In this document: piece after piece, positions 17,161 to 26,074 of the stretch
How positions within the stretch are numbered: position 1 is the stretch's first letter
Layout of the letters: every line of letters starts with the position of its first letter
Assembly: GCA_913009535.1 (NCBI GenBank)
Contig: CAJVXR010000005.1
Span: 1-36,272 of the forward strand
Direction of reading: 5' to 3'
Origin: an uncultured Flavobacteriales bacterium
GTDB lineage: Bacteria > Bacteroidota > Bacteroidia > Flavobacteriales > Flavobacteriaceae
DNA length: 36,272 bases
Translations under genes and position numbers: made by a program
Notes under the pieces: model-generated
What the model was told of the DNA's origin: nothing
The model's input: only the letters and a program-made list of their open reading frames with translations
The model's database searches: none

Positions 17161-18480
17161 ATGTACAAATTAATTATAGCAATATTAATAACAACTAATT
17201 TATTTTCTCAAGAAATATTAGTTCAAAAAGACAGAGCCGATGTCATAAACAAGGTGCTGGAAGATAGGTTAAACAATCTTTTACCGATTCTTATGGATCA
17301 ATCAGGGATTGACATGTGGGTGTTAATTTCAAGGGAATACAATGAGGATCCAGTGCTAAAAACAATGCTTCCGGCAGAATGGTTAAATGCTAGACGAAGA
17401 ACCATTATTGTTTTTTATCGTGATAAAAAGAACAACACAATTGATAAGTTAGCTGTAGCTAGATATAATTTTGGTGATAACATAATATCTGCATGGGATA
17501 AAGAAAATCAACCGGAGCAGTGGCAAAGATTGGTTGAACTTATTAAAGAAAGAGAGCCTAAACAAATTGGTTTAAATTTCTCTAAATATTTCAATATTTC
17601 AGATGGTTTAGATAAAACAGATTTCGATGAGTTTATGGATGTACTACCAATTGAGTATAAAAATAAAATTGTTAGTGCTGAAAAATTATCTAATTTATGG
17701 ATAGAGACAAGAACAGAATATGAAATGAAGTTATATGAAAATATTATTGAAATTACTCATAATATTATTTCAGAGGCATTTTCTAACTCAGTAATAAAGC
17801 CTGGTTTAACTACAACTACTGATGTGGAGTGGTGGATGAGGCAGAAAGTAACAGATCTTGGTTTAGATACTTGGTTTCACCCTACTGTAGATATTCAGCG
17901 TAACGATGAATTACAGAAGGACCATTTAAATTCTTTTTCAGATAGACCTAATGATAAAACAATTATTTACGGAGATTTAATTCATTGTGATTTTGGAATT
18001 ACTTATTTAAGACTGAATTCAGATTGTCAGCAAATTGCTTACGTTATGAAACAATCTGACAGTACTATTCCTGAATTTTTAACAAAAGCATTTAAAAAAG
18101 GAAATGACTTACAGGATATCTTAACCAACAACTTTACTTATTTAGATACTGGTAATGAAATTCTCATCAATTCTTTGAATGAAGCTAAGGTTAAAGGTTT
18201 GAGGCCGTCAATTTACACTCATCCGTTAGGTTCTTACGGTCATTCCTCAGGGCCTACAATAGGCATGTGGGATTCTCAACAGGGAGTAATTGGCGCAGGA
18301 GACTATCCTTTAAATCACAATACTGTTTACGCCATAGAGCTTAATGTAACAACGTTTATAACAGAGTGGAACCGAGATATTAAAATCATGTTAGAGGAAG
18401 CTGGCTTTTTCGGCAAAAATGGATTTAGATATGTTAACAATAGACAAACTAATATAATTGAAATTCCATTTATTAATTAA
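17161..18480 (+). CDS. Exported M24-family metallopeptidase (Xaa-Pro-like)
   Basis: The 439-residue protein has a signal peptide (MYKLIIAILITTNLFSQ), then a creatinase-type N-terminal domain, then a pita-bread M24 domain. The five dinuclear metal ligands can be placed: Asp277 and Asp288 (D-x10-D in CDFGITYLRLNSD), His361 in YGHSSGP, Glu393 in YAIELN and Glu412 in MLEEAG. It should cleave an N-terminal residue before proline, or a related substrate, outside the cytoplasm. It shares the menE transcript (6-base gap), with no evident functional link. Confidence 0.88.
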   Translation: MYKLIIAILITTNLFSQEILVQKDRADVINKVLEDRLNNLLPILMDQSGIDMWVLISREYNEDPVLKTMLPAEWLNARRRTIIVFYRDKKNNTIDKLAVARYNFGDNIISAWDKENQPEQWQRLVELIKEREPKQIGLNFSKYFNISDGLDKTDFDEFMDVLPIEYKNKIVSAEKLSNLWIETRTEYEMKLYENIIEITHNIISEAFSNSVIKPGLTTTTDVEWWMRQKVTDLGLDTWFHPTVDIQRNDELQKDHLNSFSDRPNDKTIIYGDLIHCDFGITYLRLNSDCQQIAYVMKQSDSTIPEFLTKAFKKGNDLQDILTNNFTYLDTGNEILINSLNEAKVKGLRPSIYTHPLGSYGHSSGPTIGMWDSQQGVIGAGDYPLNHNTVYAIELNVTTFITEWNRDIKIMLEEAGFFGKNGFRYVNNRQTNIIEIPFIN

Positions 18481-18512
18481 TAATTTGATTAGTTTAGTAA
18501 AAAATTAATTTA

Positions 18513-18965
18513 ATGAAAAGACCTCTGGTTTTAGTTCTGTTTTTCTTATTCTCAATTTCATCATATTCTCAAATTAATAATATGTATAGACCCGATAGGG
18601 GTCAAAGAGGGTATACTCCTATGCCTAAATATGATAGTTCTGCATATGTTTCTACTTTAAATATTTATAAAGAATTAGATAAAATTTTACCTAAATGTAA
18701 AGAGGAGTTTATTTTAGACGAATTTGAGATGCAAATACTTAAAGGATTGCTTATTGAAAAGATGGAAGGTTACAATACGATTGTAGATAATGAAGATTAT
18801 ACCCGTGATGTAAGACTTAGTAAACTTAAATTGAACGAATTTGAATTTGTGAAATCTTTAAATTTAATTTTAAGTTCTGAGGAAGTTTCAAGGTATATAG
18901 AAATGGACTTTGAGAGTAATAGTAAGGAAAAAAAGAAAAAAAGAAAAAAAAGAAAAAAATCTTAG
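18513..18965 (+). CDS. Small exported protein with a Lys/Arg-rich tail
   Basis: I do not recognise this 150-residue protein. It starts with a signal peptide (MKRPLVLVLFFLFSISSYSQ), so the mature part is probably periplasmic or surface-bound. The middle is soluble and partly helical, with short DEF and NEFEF patterns. The last 14 residues (SKEKKKKRKKRKKS) are nearly all basic and come from an uninterrupted purine tract. Such a tail could bind nucleic acid, lipopolysaccharide or other anionic polymer, but this is inference. The next gene starts 6 bases downstream. Confidence 0.75.
   Translation: MKRPLVLVLFFLFSISSYSQINNMYRPDRGQRGYTPMPKYDSSAYVSTLNIYKELDKILPKCKEEFILDEFEMQILKGLLIEKMEGYNTIVDNEDYTRDVRLSKLKLNEFEFVKSLNLILSSEEVSRYIEMDFESNSKEKKKKRKKRKKS
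18924..18959 (+). repeat. 36-base homopurine tract encoding the lysine-rich tail
   Basis: This stretch contains only A and G, with A runs of seven and eight interrupted by single G residues. Slippage here would alter the C-terminus of the exported protein and, with a frameshift, its distance to the following gene. Confidence 0.8.
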
Positions 18966-18971
18966 TTTGAT

Positions 18972-19157
18972 ATGAAAATGATGAATAAAAATACGGTTTT
19001 AGGTTGGGCAACTTTTATAATGATAATTATAGGTTTAGTTCTTGTAGGTCTAGGTGCCTTTAAATATAATGAAGTAGCCGGCTGGGGTTTTGTCTCTGTA
19101 GGTGTTGGTTTTTTTGCTAATGCATGGGTTTTCTATGCGCTTAAAGGAAGAGTTTAA
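18972..19157 (+). CDS. Two-helix small membrane protein (CAL67264-type)
   Basis: The 61-residue protein has two membrane helices around a short loop, with the pattern NKNTVLGWATF at the start and WVFYALKGRV at the end. It resembles the small Bacteroidetes family I know as CAL67264 membrane proteins; function unknown. Its stop codon overlaps the ettA start as TAATG, suggesting translational coupling, and from memory the same pairing is common in flavobacteria. The ATG at 18972 is used; Met3 or Met4 would also be possible. Confidence 0.82.
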   Translation: MKMMNKNTVLGWATFIMIIIGLVLVGLGAFKYNEVAGWGFVSVGVGFFANAWVFYALKGRV

Positions 19158-20848
19158 TGAGTGATGATAAGAAAATAATATTTTCAATGTCTGGTTTAAC
19201 CAAGACATTTCCAGGTGAAAGTAAAGCTGTATTAAAAAATATTTATTTAAGTTTTTTTTATGGAGCTAAAATTGGAATCCTTGGGCTAAATGGTTCTGGA
19301 AAATCCACCTTATTAAAAATTATTGCAGGTTTAGATAATAATTTCCAAGGTGATATAACTTTTCTACAAGACTATTCTGTCGGTTTTCTAGAACAAGAAC
19401 CAATTCTTGATGATAATAAAACAGTTCTAGAAATTGTTAAAGAAGGAGTAAGTGAAACAGTAGCTATTTTAGACGAATATAATGGCATTAATGATAAATT
19501 TGGTTTAGAGGAAGTTTATTCAAATGCTGATAAGATGCAGAAATTGATGGATAGACAGGCTGTTCTTCAAGATATGATTGACGCTTCAAATGCCTGGGAA
19601 TTAGACACCAAGTTAGAGATAGCTATGGATGCGCTAAGAACACCAAGTCCAGAGAAACAAATTAAATATTTGTCTGGTGGGGAAAGAAGAAGAGTAGCTT
19701 TATGCAGATTGTTGTTAAAAGAACCTGATGTATTATTATTAGATGAACCTACAAACCACTTAGATGCTGAGTCTGTGGACTGGCTAGAACAACATTTATC
19801 TAGATATAAAGGGACAGTAATTGCTGTAACTCACGATAGATACTTTTTAGATAATGTAGCAGGTTGGATTTTGGAACTAGATAGGGGAGAAGGAATTCCT
19901 TGGAAAGGTAATTATTCATCTTGGTTAGATCAGAAGTCTACAAGACTAGCTCAGGAAAGTAAAGTCGCATCGAAGAGGCAAAAAATTCTTGAAAGAGAAT
20001 TAGACTGGGTTAGACAAGGAGCTAAAGGTAGGCAGACAAAACAAAAGGCAAGGTTAAGTAATTATGATAAGTTGTTGAACCAAGATCAAAAACAACTAGA
20101 TGAAAAGTTAGAAATATATATACCTAATGGACCTCGTTTAGGTACAAACGTTATTAACTCAATTAAAGTTAGTAAAGCATTTGATGATAAATTATTATAT
20201 GATAATCTAGAATTTAGTTTACCTCAGGCTGGAATCGTCGGAGTGATAGGTCCTAACGGAGCTGGAAAGACAACCATATTTAAAATGATTATGAAGGAAC
20301 TAAACCCTGATAAAGGTGAGTTTTTAATTGGTGAAACTGCTAAAATAGCATATGTTGATCAGTCGCATACAAATATTGATTTAGAAAAAAGTATATGGGA
20401 GAATTTTTCCGATGGTCAAGAGCTAATTTCAATGGGAGATAGGCAAGTGAATTCAAGAGCTTACCTAAGTAGATTTAATTTTAGTGGTAGTGAGCAAAAT
20501 AAAAAAGTAAAATTACTTTCTGGAGGGGAAAGAAATAGACTTCACTTAGCCATGACATTAAAAGAAGAGGGTAATGTATTACTTCTTGATGAGCCAACTA
20601 ATGACTTAGATGTCAACACTTTAAGGGCTTTAGAGGAAGGTTTAGAAAGTTTTGCTGGTTGTGCGGTAGTCATAAGTCATGATAGATGGTTTTTAGATAG
20701 AGTTTGTACTCACATATTAGCATTTGAAGGAAACTCTGAAGTATACTTTTTTGAAGGAGCTTATAGTGAATATGAGGAGAATAAAAAGAAAAGACTAGGT
20801 AAAGAAACTCTTCCAACTAGAATTAAATACAGAAAACTAATTAGATAA
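19157..20848 (+). CDS. ettA: Energy-dependent translational throttle protein EttA (ABC-F)
   Basis: EttA is a soluble ABC-F ATPase that binds the ribosomal E site and gates early elongation according to ATP/ADP. The 563 residues contain two ABC domains and no membrane helices. Domain 1 has Walker A GLNGSGKS at 43-50, signature LSGGERRR and Walker B LLLDEPTNHLD. Domain 2 has GPNGAGKT near 365, LSGGERNR and LLLDEPTNDLD. Between them lies the charged P-site interaction helix region with WVRQGAKGRQTKQKAR, closely like E. coli EttA. It overlaps the upstream membrane-protein gene by one base and the convergent acetyltransferase gene by 8 bases. Confidence 0.95.
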   Translation: MSDDKKIIFSMSGLTKTFPGESKAVLKNIYLSFFYGAKIGILGLNGSGKSTLLKIIAGLDNNFQGDITFLQDYSVGFLEQEPILDDNKTVLEIVKEGVSETVAILDEYNGINDKFGLEEVYSNADKMQKLMDRQAVLQDMIDASNAWELDTKLEIAMDALRTPSPEKQIKYLSGGERRRVALCRLLLKEPDVLLLDEPTNHLDAESVDWLEQHLSRYKGTVIAVTHDRYFLDNVAGWILELDRGEGIPWKGNYSSWLDQKSTRLAQESKVASKRQKILERELDWVRQGAKGRQTKQKARLSNYDKLLNQDQKQLDEKLEIYIPNGPRLGTNVINSIKVSKAFDDKLLYDNLEFSLPQAGIVGVIGPNGAGKTTIFKMIMKELNPDKGEFLIGETAKIAYVDQSHTNIDLEKSIWENFSDGQELISMGDRQVNSRAYLSRFNFSGSEQNKKVKLLSGGERNRLHLAMTLKEEGNVLLLDEPTNDLDVNTLRALEEGLESFAGCAVVISHDRWFLDRVCTHILAFEGNSEVYFFEGAYSEYEENKKKRLGKETLPTRIKYRKLIR

Positions 20849-21305
20849 ATAATTCCATTTTTATGTTTGCTCTTTTGTAAGGGCATTCTTTTTCTAAATT
20901 AATTTCAATAAAGTTATATTTGAGATATAGATAAATTGCATTTTTTAGTAATCTGTTGGAGTATAATATAAGTTTATATATTTTTCTTTTTTTTGCAACA
21001 GATATAACTTTTTTTAGTATTTTTTGCCCAATTTTTTGATTTCTATAGTTTGGATCTACAGCCATTTTAGTTAACTCATAAATATTTACTTTATTAGTGG
21101 GCATTAATGCAACAGTTCCAACTATCTCTTTTTTAATGACTGCAAATAAAATTATACCACCCTTGTTAATTATATATTTTTCTGGATTACTTAATATTAA
21201 TCTGTCATGCTCTTCTACATAAAAAGAGGACTCTAACCATTCAATGTTCAAATCATAAAATTTACTAGAATATTTATCTTGATAATTTATAAAACTAACC
21301 TTCAT
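20841..21305 (-). CDS. GNAT-family N-acetyltransferase
   Basis: The protein is a small acetyl-CoA-dependent acetyltransferase with the GNAT core: ELTKMAVDPNYRNQKIG, where Arg78-x4-Gly83 binds the cofactor pyrophosphate, then the helix IGQKILKKV and the final strand LILYSNRLLKNAIYLYLKYNF. The substrate is unknown. A longer reading frame reaches 21395, but the 30 extra residues are hydrophobic, AT-rich-looking and would run into ftcD. ATG at 21305 (MKVSFINYQD) gives a normal 154-residue GNAT and is chosen. It converges on ettA with an 8-base overlap. Confidence 0.85.
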   Translation of the reverse strand: MKVSFINYQDKYSSKFYDLNIEWLESSFYVEEHDRLILSNPEKYIINKGGIILFAVIKKEIVGTVALMPTNKVNIYELTKMAVDPNYRNQKIGQKILKKVISVAKKRKIYKLILYSNRLLKNAIYLYLKYNFIEINLEKECPYKRANIKMELFI

Positions 21306-21370
21306 AATTAGATATAATATTTGAATAATTAAATTTAATATTAATATATTTATTTCATATAAAAAAAAAT

Positions 21371-23059
21371 ATGCAATTAATTGAATGTGTTCCAAATATT
21401 TCTGAAGGTAGAAATCAAATTGTAATCGATAAGATTGTTGAAGTTATTGAAACTGTAGATGGAGTTAAATTACTAAATGTAGACCCAGGAAAAGCAACAA
21501 ATAGGACTGTCATAACTTTTGTAGGGGAGCCTCAAGCTGTGATAGATGCTGCTTTTTTATTAATTAAAAAAACTAAGGAACTTATTAATATGAGCATCCA
21601 TAAAGGAGAACATCCAAGAATGGGTGCTGTTGATGTTTGTCCATTGATACCAATTTCAAATATCTCAATGGAAGAAACTGTAGAGTATGCTCACAAATTA
21701 GCGGAAAGAGTAGGTAATGAATTAAAGATTCCAATTTATTGCTATGAAAATGCTGCAAAAGAAGAAAAACGAAAAAATCTGTCAAATTGTAGGTCAGGTG
21801 AATATGAAGGCATAGAAAAAAAAATCACTACAATAGAATGGAAGCCAGATTATGGTCCGAATATTTTTAATGACAGTGTTTCCAAGTCTGGAGTAACTGC
21901 AATATCTGCAAGGGATTTTTTAATTGCTTATAATATTAATTTAAACTCAACTTCATCTAGAAGAGCTAATGCTATAGCATTTGACTTAAGGGAAGCTGGA
22001 AGAATTAAGCGTCAAGGAGGGAAAATTTCAGGTAAAGTATTAACAGATGATAATAATAATCCAATACGTGAGCCAGGATTATTTAAAAACTTAAAAGGAA
22101 TAGGTTGGTACATTGAAGAATATGGCATTGCTCAAATATCTTATAATTTAACCAATATTAGAGTTACAAGTTTACATGATGTTTTTGAAAAAACATGTCA
22201 AAGAGCAGAGATTAGGGGGCTAAGAGTCACTGGTTCTGAATTAATAGGATTAGTGCCTAAAAAGGTTTTGATAGATGCTGGTAAATTCTTTTTAAATAAA
22301 CAAAGTAGGTCCTTAGCTATCTCAGATAAAGAAATAATTCATATTGCAATTAAGTCTTTAGGTCTAGATGAGCTACAACCCTTTAATCCCGAAGAGAGAA
22401 TCATTGAATACGCATTACAAAATGATGATCAACAGCTAGCTAAGATGAATTTAATTGAATTCGCGAATAAAACTTCTAGTGAATCACCTGCACCTGGTGG
22501 CGGTTCAATTTCTGCGTATTGTGGAGCTCTAGGAGCTGCATTATCCACAATGGTTGCTAATTTATCTGCAAACAAAAGAGGATGGGAAGACAAATGGGAG
22601 TTTTATTCTAAATGGGGTGAGAAAAGTTTAGCGTATCAAAACATATTAGTAAAGCTAGTAGATGAAGATACTCAAGCGTTTAATAGAATAATGGCAGCAG
22701 TTACATTACCTAAAGATTCAGATGAGCAAAAAGAATCTCGATTAACAGCTCTTCAATCTGCTACAAAATATGCTATTGAAGTACCTTTTAAAATTATGGA
22801 AACTTCATTTGCTTGCTTAGAGAGCATTAAATGTATGGCAGAGGTAGGTAATCCAAATTCTATTTCTGATGCAGGTGTTGCAGCTTTATGTATCCGTACA
22901 GCTGTAATGGGTGCGTATTTGAATGTGAGAATCAACTGTAAAGATTTAAATGATGATAATTATGTTTCTGATATTATACAAAAAGGTAAGTTGATAGTTG
23001 AACAAACTAATCAAATAGAAAAAGAAATAATGCTACTAGTAGAAAAACAACTTAATTAA
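21371..23059 (+). CDS. ftcD: Bifunctional glutamate formimidoyltransferase / formimidoyl-THF cyclodeaminase
   Basis: The 562-residue fusion moves the formimino group of N-formimino-glutamate to tetrahydrofolate and then releases ammonia, giving glutamate and methenyl-THF at the end of histidine breakdown. Residues 1 to about 330 are the transferase, with CVPNISEGR at 6-14 and the active-site region HKGEHPRMGAVDVCP (His81). Residues from about 359 are the cyclodeaminase, with PAPGGGS at 373-379. The same fused arrangement is known from animals and many Bacteroidetes. The gene is divergent from the GNAT gene and ends one base before the convergent hutI stop. Confidence 0.96.
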   Translation: MQLIECVPNISEGRNQIVIDKIVEVIETVDGVKLLNVDPGKATNRTVITFVGEPQAVIDAAFLLIKKTKELINMSIHKGEHPRMGAVDVCPLIPISNISMEETVEYAHKLAERVGNELKIPIYCYENAAKEEKRKNLSNCRSGEYEGIEKKITTIEWKPDYGPNIFNDSVSKSGVTAISARDFLIAYNINLNSTSSRRANAIAFDLREAGRIKRQGGKISGKVLTDDNNNPIREPGLFKNLKGIGWYIEEYGIAQISYNLTNIRVTSLHDVFEKTCQRAEIRGLRVTGSELIGLVPKKVLIDAGKFFLNKQSRSLAISDKEIIHIAIKSLGLDELQPFNPEERIIEYALQNDDQQLAKMNLIEFANKTSSESPAPGGGSISAYCGALGAALSTMVANLSANKRGWEDKWEFYSKWGEKSLAYQNILVKLVDEDTQAFNRIMAAVTLPKDSDEQKESRLTALQSATKYAIEVPFKIMETSFACLESIKCMAEVGNPNSISDAGVAALCIRTAVMGAYLNVRINCKDLNDDNYVSDIIQKGKLIVEQTNQIEKEIMLLVEKQLN

Positions 23060-23060
23060 A

Positions 23061-24302
23061 TCAAACAATAGCCCCTGCTAAAATCACTTTACTGATTTTG
23101 TTACTTCCGAACGAGTATGGTATTTCATCTATAGAATTTAATTTATCTGTGATAATTAAATTTGCAATTTTACCTATAGTTATACTTCCGGCTTTATCAC
23201 TTATTCCCATAGAATATGCACCATTAATTGTTGCTGCATTAATTGCTTCTTCAGTAGTCATTTTCATTTTAATACATGCAGTACTAATTACGAAATTCAT
23301 ATTCCCACTAGGCGATGACCCTGGATTATAGTCGCTAGCGATAGCTAATGGTAAACCGCTATCGATTATCTTTCTTGCTGGCGCATATTTGATACCAAGA
23401 AAATAAGAACAAGTAGGAAGTGCTACCGGCATTGTAGAGCTATTTTTTAAAATTTCTAAATCTTTAACATTTAACACTTCAAGATGATCCACAGACAAGG
23501 CATTATATTTCACCGCTAATTTTATACCACCTATTGAATTAAACTGGTTTACATGAATTTTAGTTTGTATACCTAGTTCCTGAGCTTTAGAAATTATTTT
23601 TTCTGATTGAGATAAGTCAAAATAACCTTTTTCGCAAAATACATCTACATAATTAATCAGTTGTAGATCATGAAATTCAGGAAGCATATTGTTAATAATA
23701 AGATCTACATATTGATGCTTGTTCTTTGAAAATTCCTTGGGAAAAGCATGAGCTCCTAAAAAAGTTGATTTTACTATAATTTCAGTACTTTTATTAATCT
23801 CAGAAATTACTTCTAGCATTTTCTTTTCAGAGTCTATATTTAAACCATAGCCAGATTTAATCTCAATTGCACCTGTCCCTTCTTTAATTACATTATGGAC
23901 TCTTTCTAAAGATTGTTCTAGTAAATCTTCTTTACTAGTATTTCTTAGAATTTCAACAGAATTTAATATTCCGCCTCCTTTATTTGCAATTTCAGTATAG
24001 CTCAAGCCTTTAATTCGATCTATAAACTCCTTTGATCTGTTTCCAGAGTAAACTATATGGGTATGGGAATCACACCACGAAGGTAACACCATTTGACCTC
24101 TACAATCGATAACCTTAAAATCATCTAATTTATTTGGACAATTCTCCATCTCACCAAATTCTTTTATAAAAGAATTTTCTAACAATAAATATGCATTATT
24201 AATTGAAGGAATAATACCCATATCTTTTCCAGAAACGTATTGAACGTTACTTTCTCTAACCTGTAAAAGTTTTTTTATATTTATTAAGAGAGTAAATGAC
24301 AT
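23061..24302 (-). CDS. hutI: Imidazolonepropionase
   Basis: HutI hydrolyses 4-imidazolone-5-propionate to N-formimino-glutamate, the substrate of the adjacent FtcD. The 413-residue amidohydrolase has the metal-binding HTH at His80/His82 (DSHTHIVYSG), GGGILNSVE, GAHAFP, HVNQF, VDHLE and the late ASDYNPGSSPSGNM with the catalytic Asp. It lies 13 bases after fumC on the minus strand, so fumC and hutI probably share a transcript. The upstream enzymes HutH and HutU are not in the window. Confidence 0.96.
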   Translation of the reverse strand: MSFTLLINIKKLLQVRESNVQYVSGKDMGIIPSINNAYLLLENSFIKEFGEMENCPNKLDDFKVIDCRGQMVLPSWCDSHTHIVYSGNRSKEFIDRIKGLSYTEIANKGGGILNSVEILRNTSKEDLLEQSLERVHNVIKEGTGAIEIKSGYGLNIDSEKKMLEVISEINKSTEIIVKSTFLGAHAFPKEFSKNKHQYVDLIINNMLPEFHDLQLINYVDVFCEKGYFDLSQSEKIISKAQELGIQTKIHVNQFNSIGGIKLAVKYNALSVDHLEVLNVKDLEILKNSSTMPVALPTCSYFLGIKYAPARKIIDSGLPLAIASDYNPGSSPSGNMNFVISTACIKMKMTTEEAINAATINGAYSMGISDKAGSITIGKIANLIITDKLNSIDEIPYSFGSNKISKVILAGAIV

Positions 24303-24315
24303 TTTATAAATTTAT

Positions 24316-25701
24316 TTAAATCATATCTTCTGGTCTTACCCACTCATCATATTCAGAAGCTGTTAGATATCCTAAGTTAATAGCTTCTTCCTTTAATGTA
24401 GTTCCATTTTGGTGTGCTTTATTAGCTATTTCAGCAGCTTTATAATAACCTATTCTTGGATTAAGTGCAGTTACCAACATTAAAGAGCTGTTTAATTTTT
24501 CTTCAATTACTTTATAATTTGGCTTAATTCCCTTGACACAGTTATTATTAAAACTGTTACATGCGTCAGCCAATAATTTACAGGACTCAATTAAATTGGA
24601 TGCCATCATAGGTTTAAAAACGTTCAATTGAAAGTGACCTTGCGTAGCGCCAAATGATATTGAGGAGTCATTACCAATTATTTGAGCACAAACCATAGTT
24701 AGTGCTTCACATTGAGTTGGGTTTACTTTTCCTGGCATAATAGAGCTTCCTGGTTCGTTAGCGGGAAGTGAAATTTCACCAATACCACTTCTAGGTCCAG
24801 ATGCCAGAAATCTTATGTCATTACCAATTTTGTTAAGAGTTATCGCAATACCTTTTAATGCAGAATGAGATCTCACTATAGCATCGTTAGCAGAAAGAGC
24901 TTCAAATTTATTTGGTGCAGTAATAAAAGGAAGTCCTGTTAAGTTGGATATTATTTCAGAAACTTTTGATGAATATCCTTTTGGTGTGTTTAACCCTGTT
25001 CCAACTGCTGTACCACCTAAAGCTAGTTCACTTAAATGGTCTAAGGATTCGTTTAAAGCTTTTATTCCATGCTCTAACTGAGACACATAAGAAGAGAACT
25101 CCTGACCTAAAGTTAATGGAGTAGCATCCATTAGATGTGTCCTCCCTATTTTAATAATAGATTTAAATTCTACAGTTTTTTTATAAAATTCTTCTTTTAA
25201 GTTCTCTAAAGCTGGTATTGTGTGGTCAATTAATAGTTTATAAGATGATATGCTTATCGCAGTAGGGAAGGTGTCGTTCGATGACTGTGATTTATTCACA
25301 TCATCATTTGGCATTACTAGTTTTGTGCCATGACCTAGCTTATTTCCTTGTAATTGATGTGATCTATTAGAGATAACCTCATTTATGTTCATATTAGTTT
25401 GAGTACCTGAGCCAGTTTGCCATACTACTAAAGGAAACTCGTTATCGTGCTCTCCATTTAATATCTCATCACATACAGAAGATATTAGATCTTTTTTTTC
25501 TATTTCTAGTATTCCTTTTTCGTGGTTTACAATTGCAGCAGCTTTTTTTAAATATGCAAAAGCATAAACAATTTCTAGAGGCATTGAAGAGCTAGGTCCA
25601 ATTTTAAAATTATTCCTAGACCTCTCTGTTTGAGCACCCCAGAGTTTATTTGCGGGTACTTTTACATCTCCTAAAGTATCTTTTTCTATCCTATATTCCA
25701 T
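24316..25701 (-). CDS. fumC: Class II fumarate hydratase
   Basis: FumC interconverts fumarate and malate in the citric-acid cycle. The 461 residues match the family. [15 protein letters not shown] near 96-110 and the substrate-binding [11 protein letters not shown] with His189 (E. coli His188) are present, and the signature loop [11 protein letters not shown] occupies 318-328. These features also occur in aspartase, but the TQTNMN and NEVISNR context fits fumarase. It is the first gene of a minus-strand unit with hutI. Two head-to-tail TAAATTTG boxes lie 25-40 bases upstream. Confidence 0.96.
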   Translation of the reverse strand: MEYRIEKDTLGDVKVPANKLWGAQTERSRNNFKIGPSSSMPLEIVYAFAYLKKAAAIVNHEKGILEIEKKDLISSVCDEILNGEHDNEFPLVVWQTGSGTQTNMNINEVISNRSHQLQGNKLGHGTKLVMPNDDVNKSQSSNDTFPTAISISSYKLLIDHTIPALENLKEEFYKKTVEFKSIIKIGRTHLMDATPLTLGQEFSSYVSQLEHGIKALNESLDHLSELALGGTAVGTGLNTPKGYSSKVSEIISNLTGLPFITAPNKFEALSANDAIVRSHSALKGIAITLNKIGNDIRFLASGPRSGIGEISLPANEPGSSIMPGKVNPTQCEALTMVCAQIIGNDSSISFGATQGHFQLNVFKPMMASNLIESCKLLADACNSFNNNCVKGIKPNYKVIEEKLNSSLMLVTALNPRIGYYKAAEIANKAHQNGTTLKEEAINLGYLTASEYDEWVRPEDMI

Positions 25702-25726
25702 ATTATTTATATGTAAAATTAGACTA

Positions 25727-25742
25727 CAAATTTACAAATTTA
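25727..25742 (-). promoter_or_regulatory. Two tandem TAAATTTG boxes before fumC
   Basis: On the minus strand this reads TAAATTTGTAAATTTG, two exact TAnnTTTG matches in direct succession, with leaders of roughly 20-30 bases to the fumC ATG. No TTG at normal -33 distance is visible, so it is uncertain which copy works. Confidence 0.4.
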
Positions 25743-25767
25743 AGTTCAATTATTTTTTTATTATTTA

Positions 25768-25798
25768 TTGTTTAAGATTATTAAACAGTATATCTTTG
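25768..25798 (+). promoter_or_regulatory. Complete Bacteroidetes-type promoter before the 57-residue gene
   Basis: TTG at 25768-25770, a 20-base spacer and TATCTTTG at 25791-25798 form a full -33/-7 pair with normal spacing. It is the best promoter match in the window. The predicted start is near 25803, about 14 bases before the ATG. Confidence 0.65.
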
Positions 25799-25816
25799 GA
25801 ACTTATTAAATAAATT

Positions 25817-25990
25817 ATGTTTGAATTTGATCAGTATTTAGGTTTTTTAGCATTTGCAACTATACTCAGTATAGGTTTTTGGTTAATGATATTTTTATTA
25901 ACCTTTGTTATTCCATATTGGGTAGGTGGATCTTTGCTTGAGAGATTGAAGGAAATTCGCGACGAAAAAAAGAATAAAGCTAAAAAATAA
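25817..25990 (+). CDS. 57-residue single-helix membrane protein
   Basis: This short gene runs from ATG 25817 to TAA 25988-25990. The protein begins MFEFDQYLGF, has one long hydrophobic segment (about residues 8-36, ending in IPYWVGG), and ends in a charged helix with RLKEIRDEKKNKAKK, suggesting a cytoplasmic tail. I do not recognise a family. Support comes from a full promoter directly upstream and a hairpin terminator directly downstream, which together make a stand-alone small transcription unit. It is divergent from fumC. Confidence 0.7.
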   Translation: MFEFDQYLGFLAFATILSIGFWLMIFLLTFVIPYWVGGSLLERLKEIRDEKKNKAKK

Positions 25991-26011
25991 TATTCCTTTG
26001 AATAATATATT

Positions 26012-26045
26012 AAAATGCATTATTTTATAATAACTATTGCATTTT
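26012..26045. terminator. AT-rich hairpin terminator, possibly bidirectional
   Basis: AAAATGCA pairs with TGCATTTT, and inside it TTATT pairs with AATAA around a TTAT loop, leaving a 4-base CTAT bulge. It lies between the stops of the 57-residue gene (plus) and the 38-residue gene (minus), where both would need an end. Confidence 0.6.
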
Positions 26046-26074
26046 TAATTTAATATCCCCTTGTTTTATATTTC

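Noticed and set aside
18826..19011. Minus-strand frame rich in Phe and Ser
   Set aside because: It is the complement of the purine tract (TTT/TTC codons) and is low complexity.
21306..21395. N-terminal extension of the GNAT gene to 21395
   Set aside because: The extra 30 residues are hydrophobic noise from AT-rich DNA and would overlap ftcD. The ATG at 21305 starts a normal GNAT.
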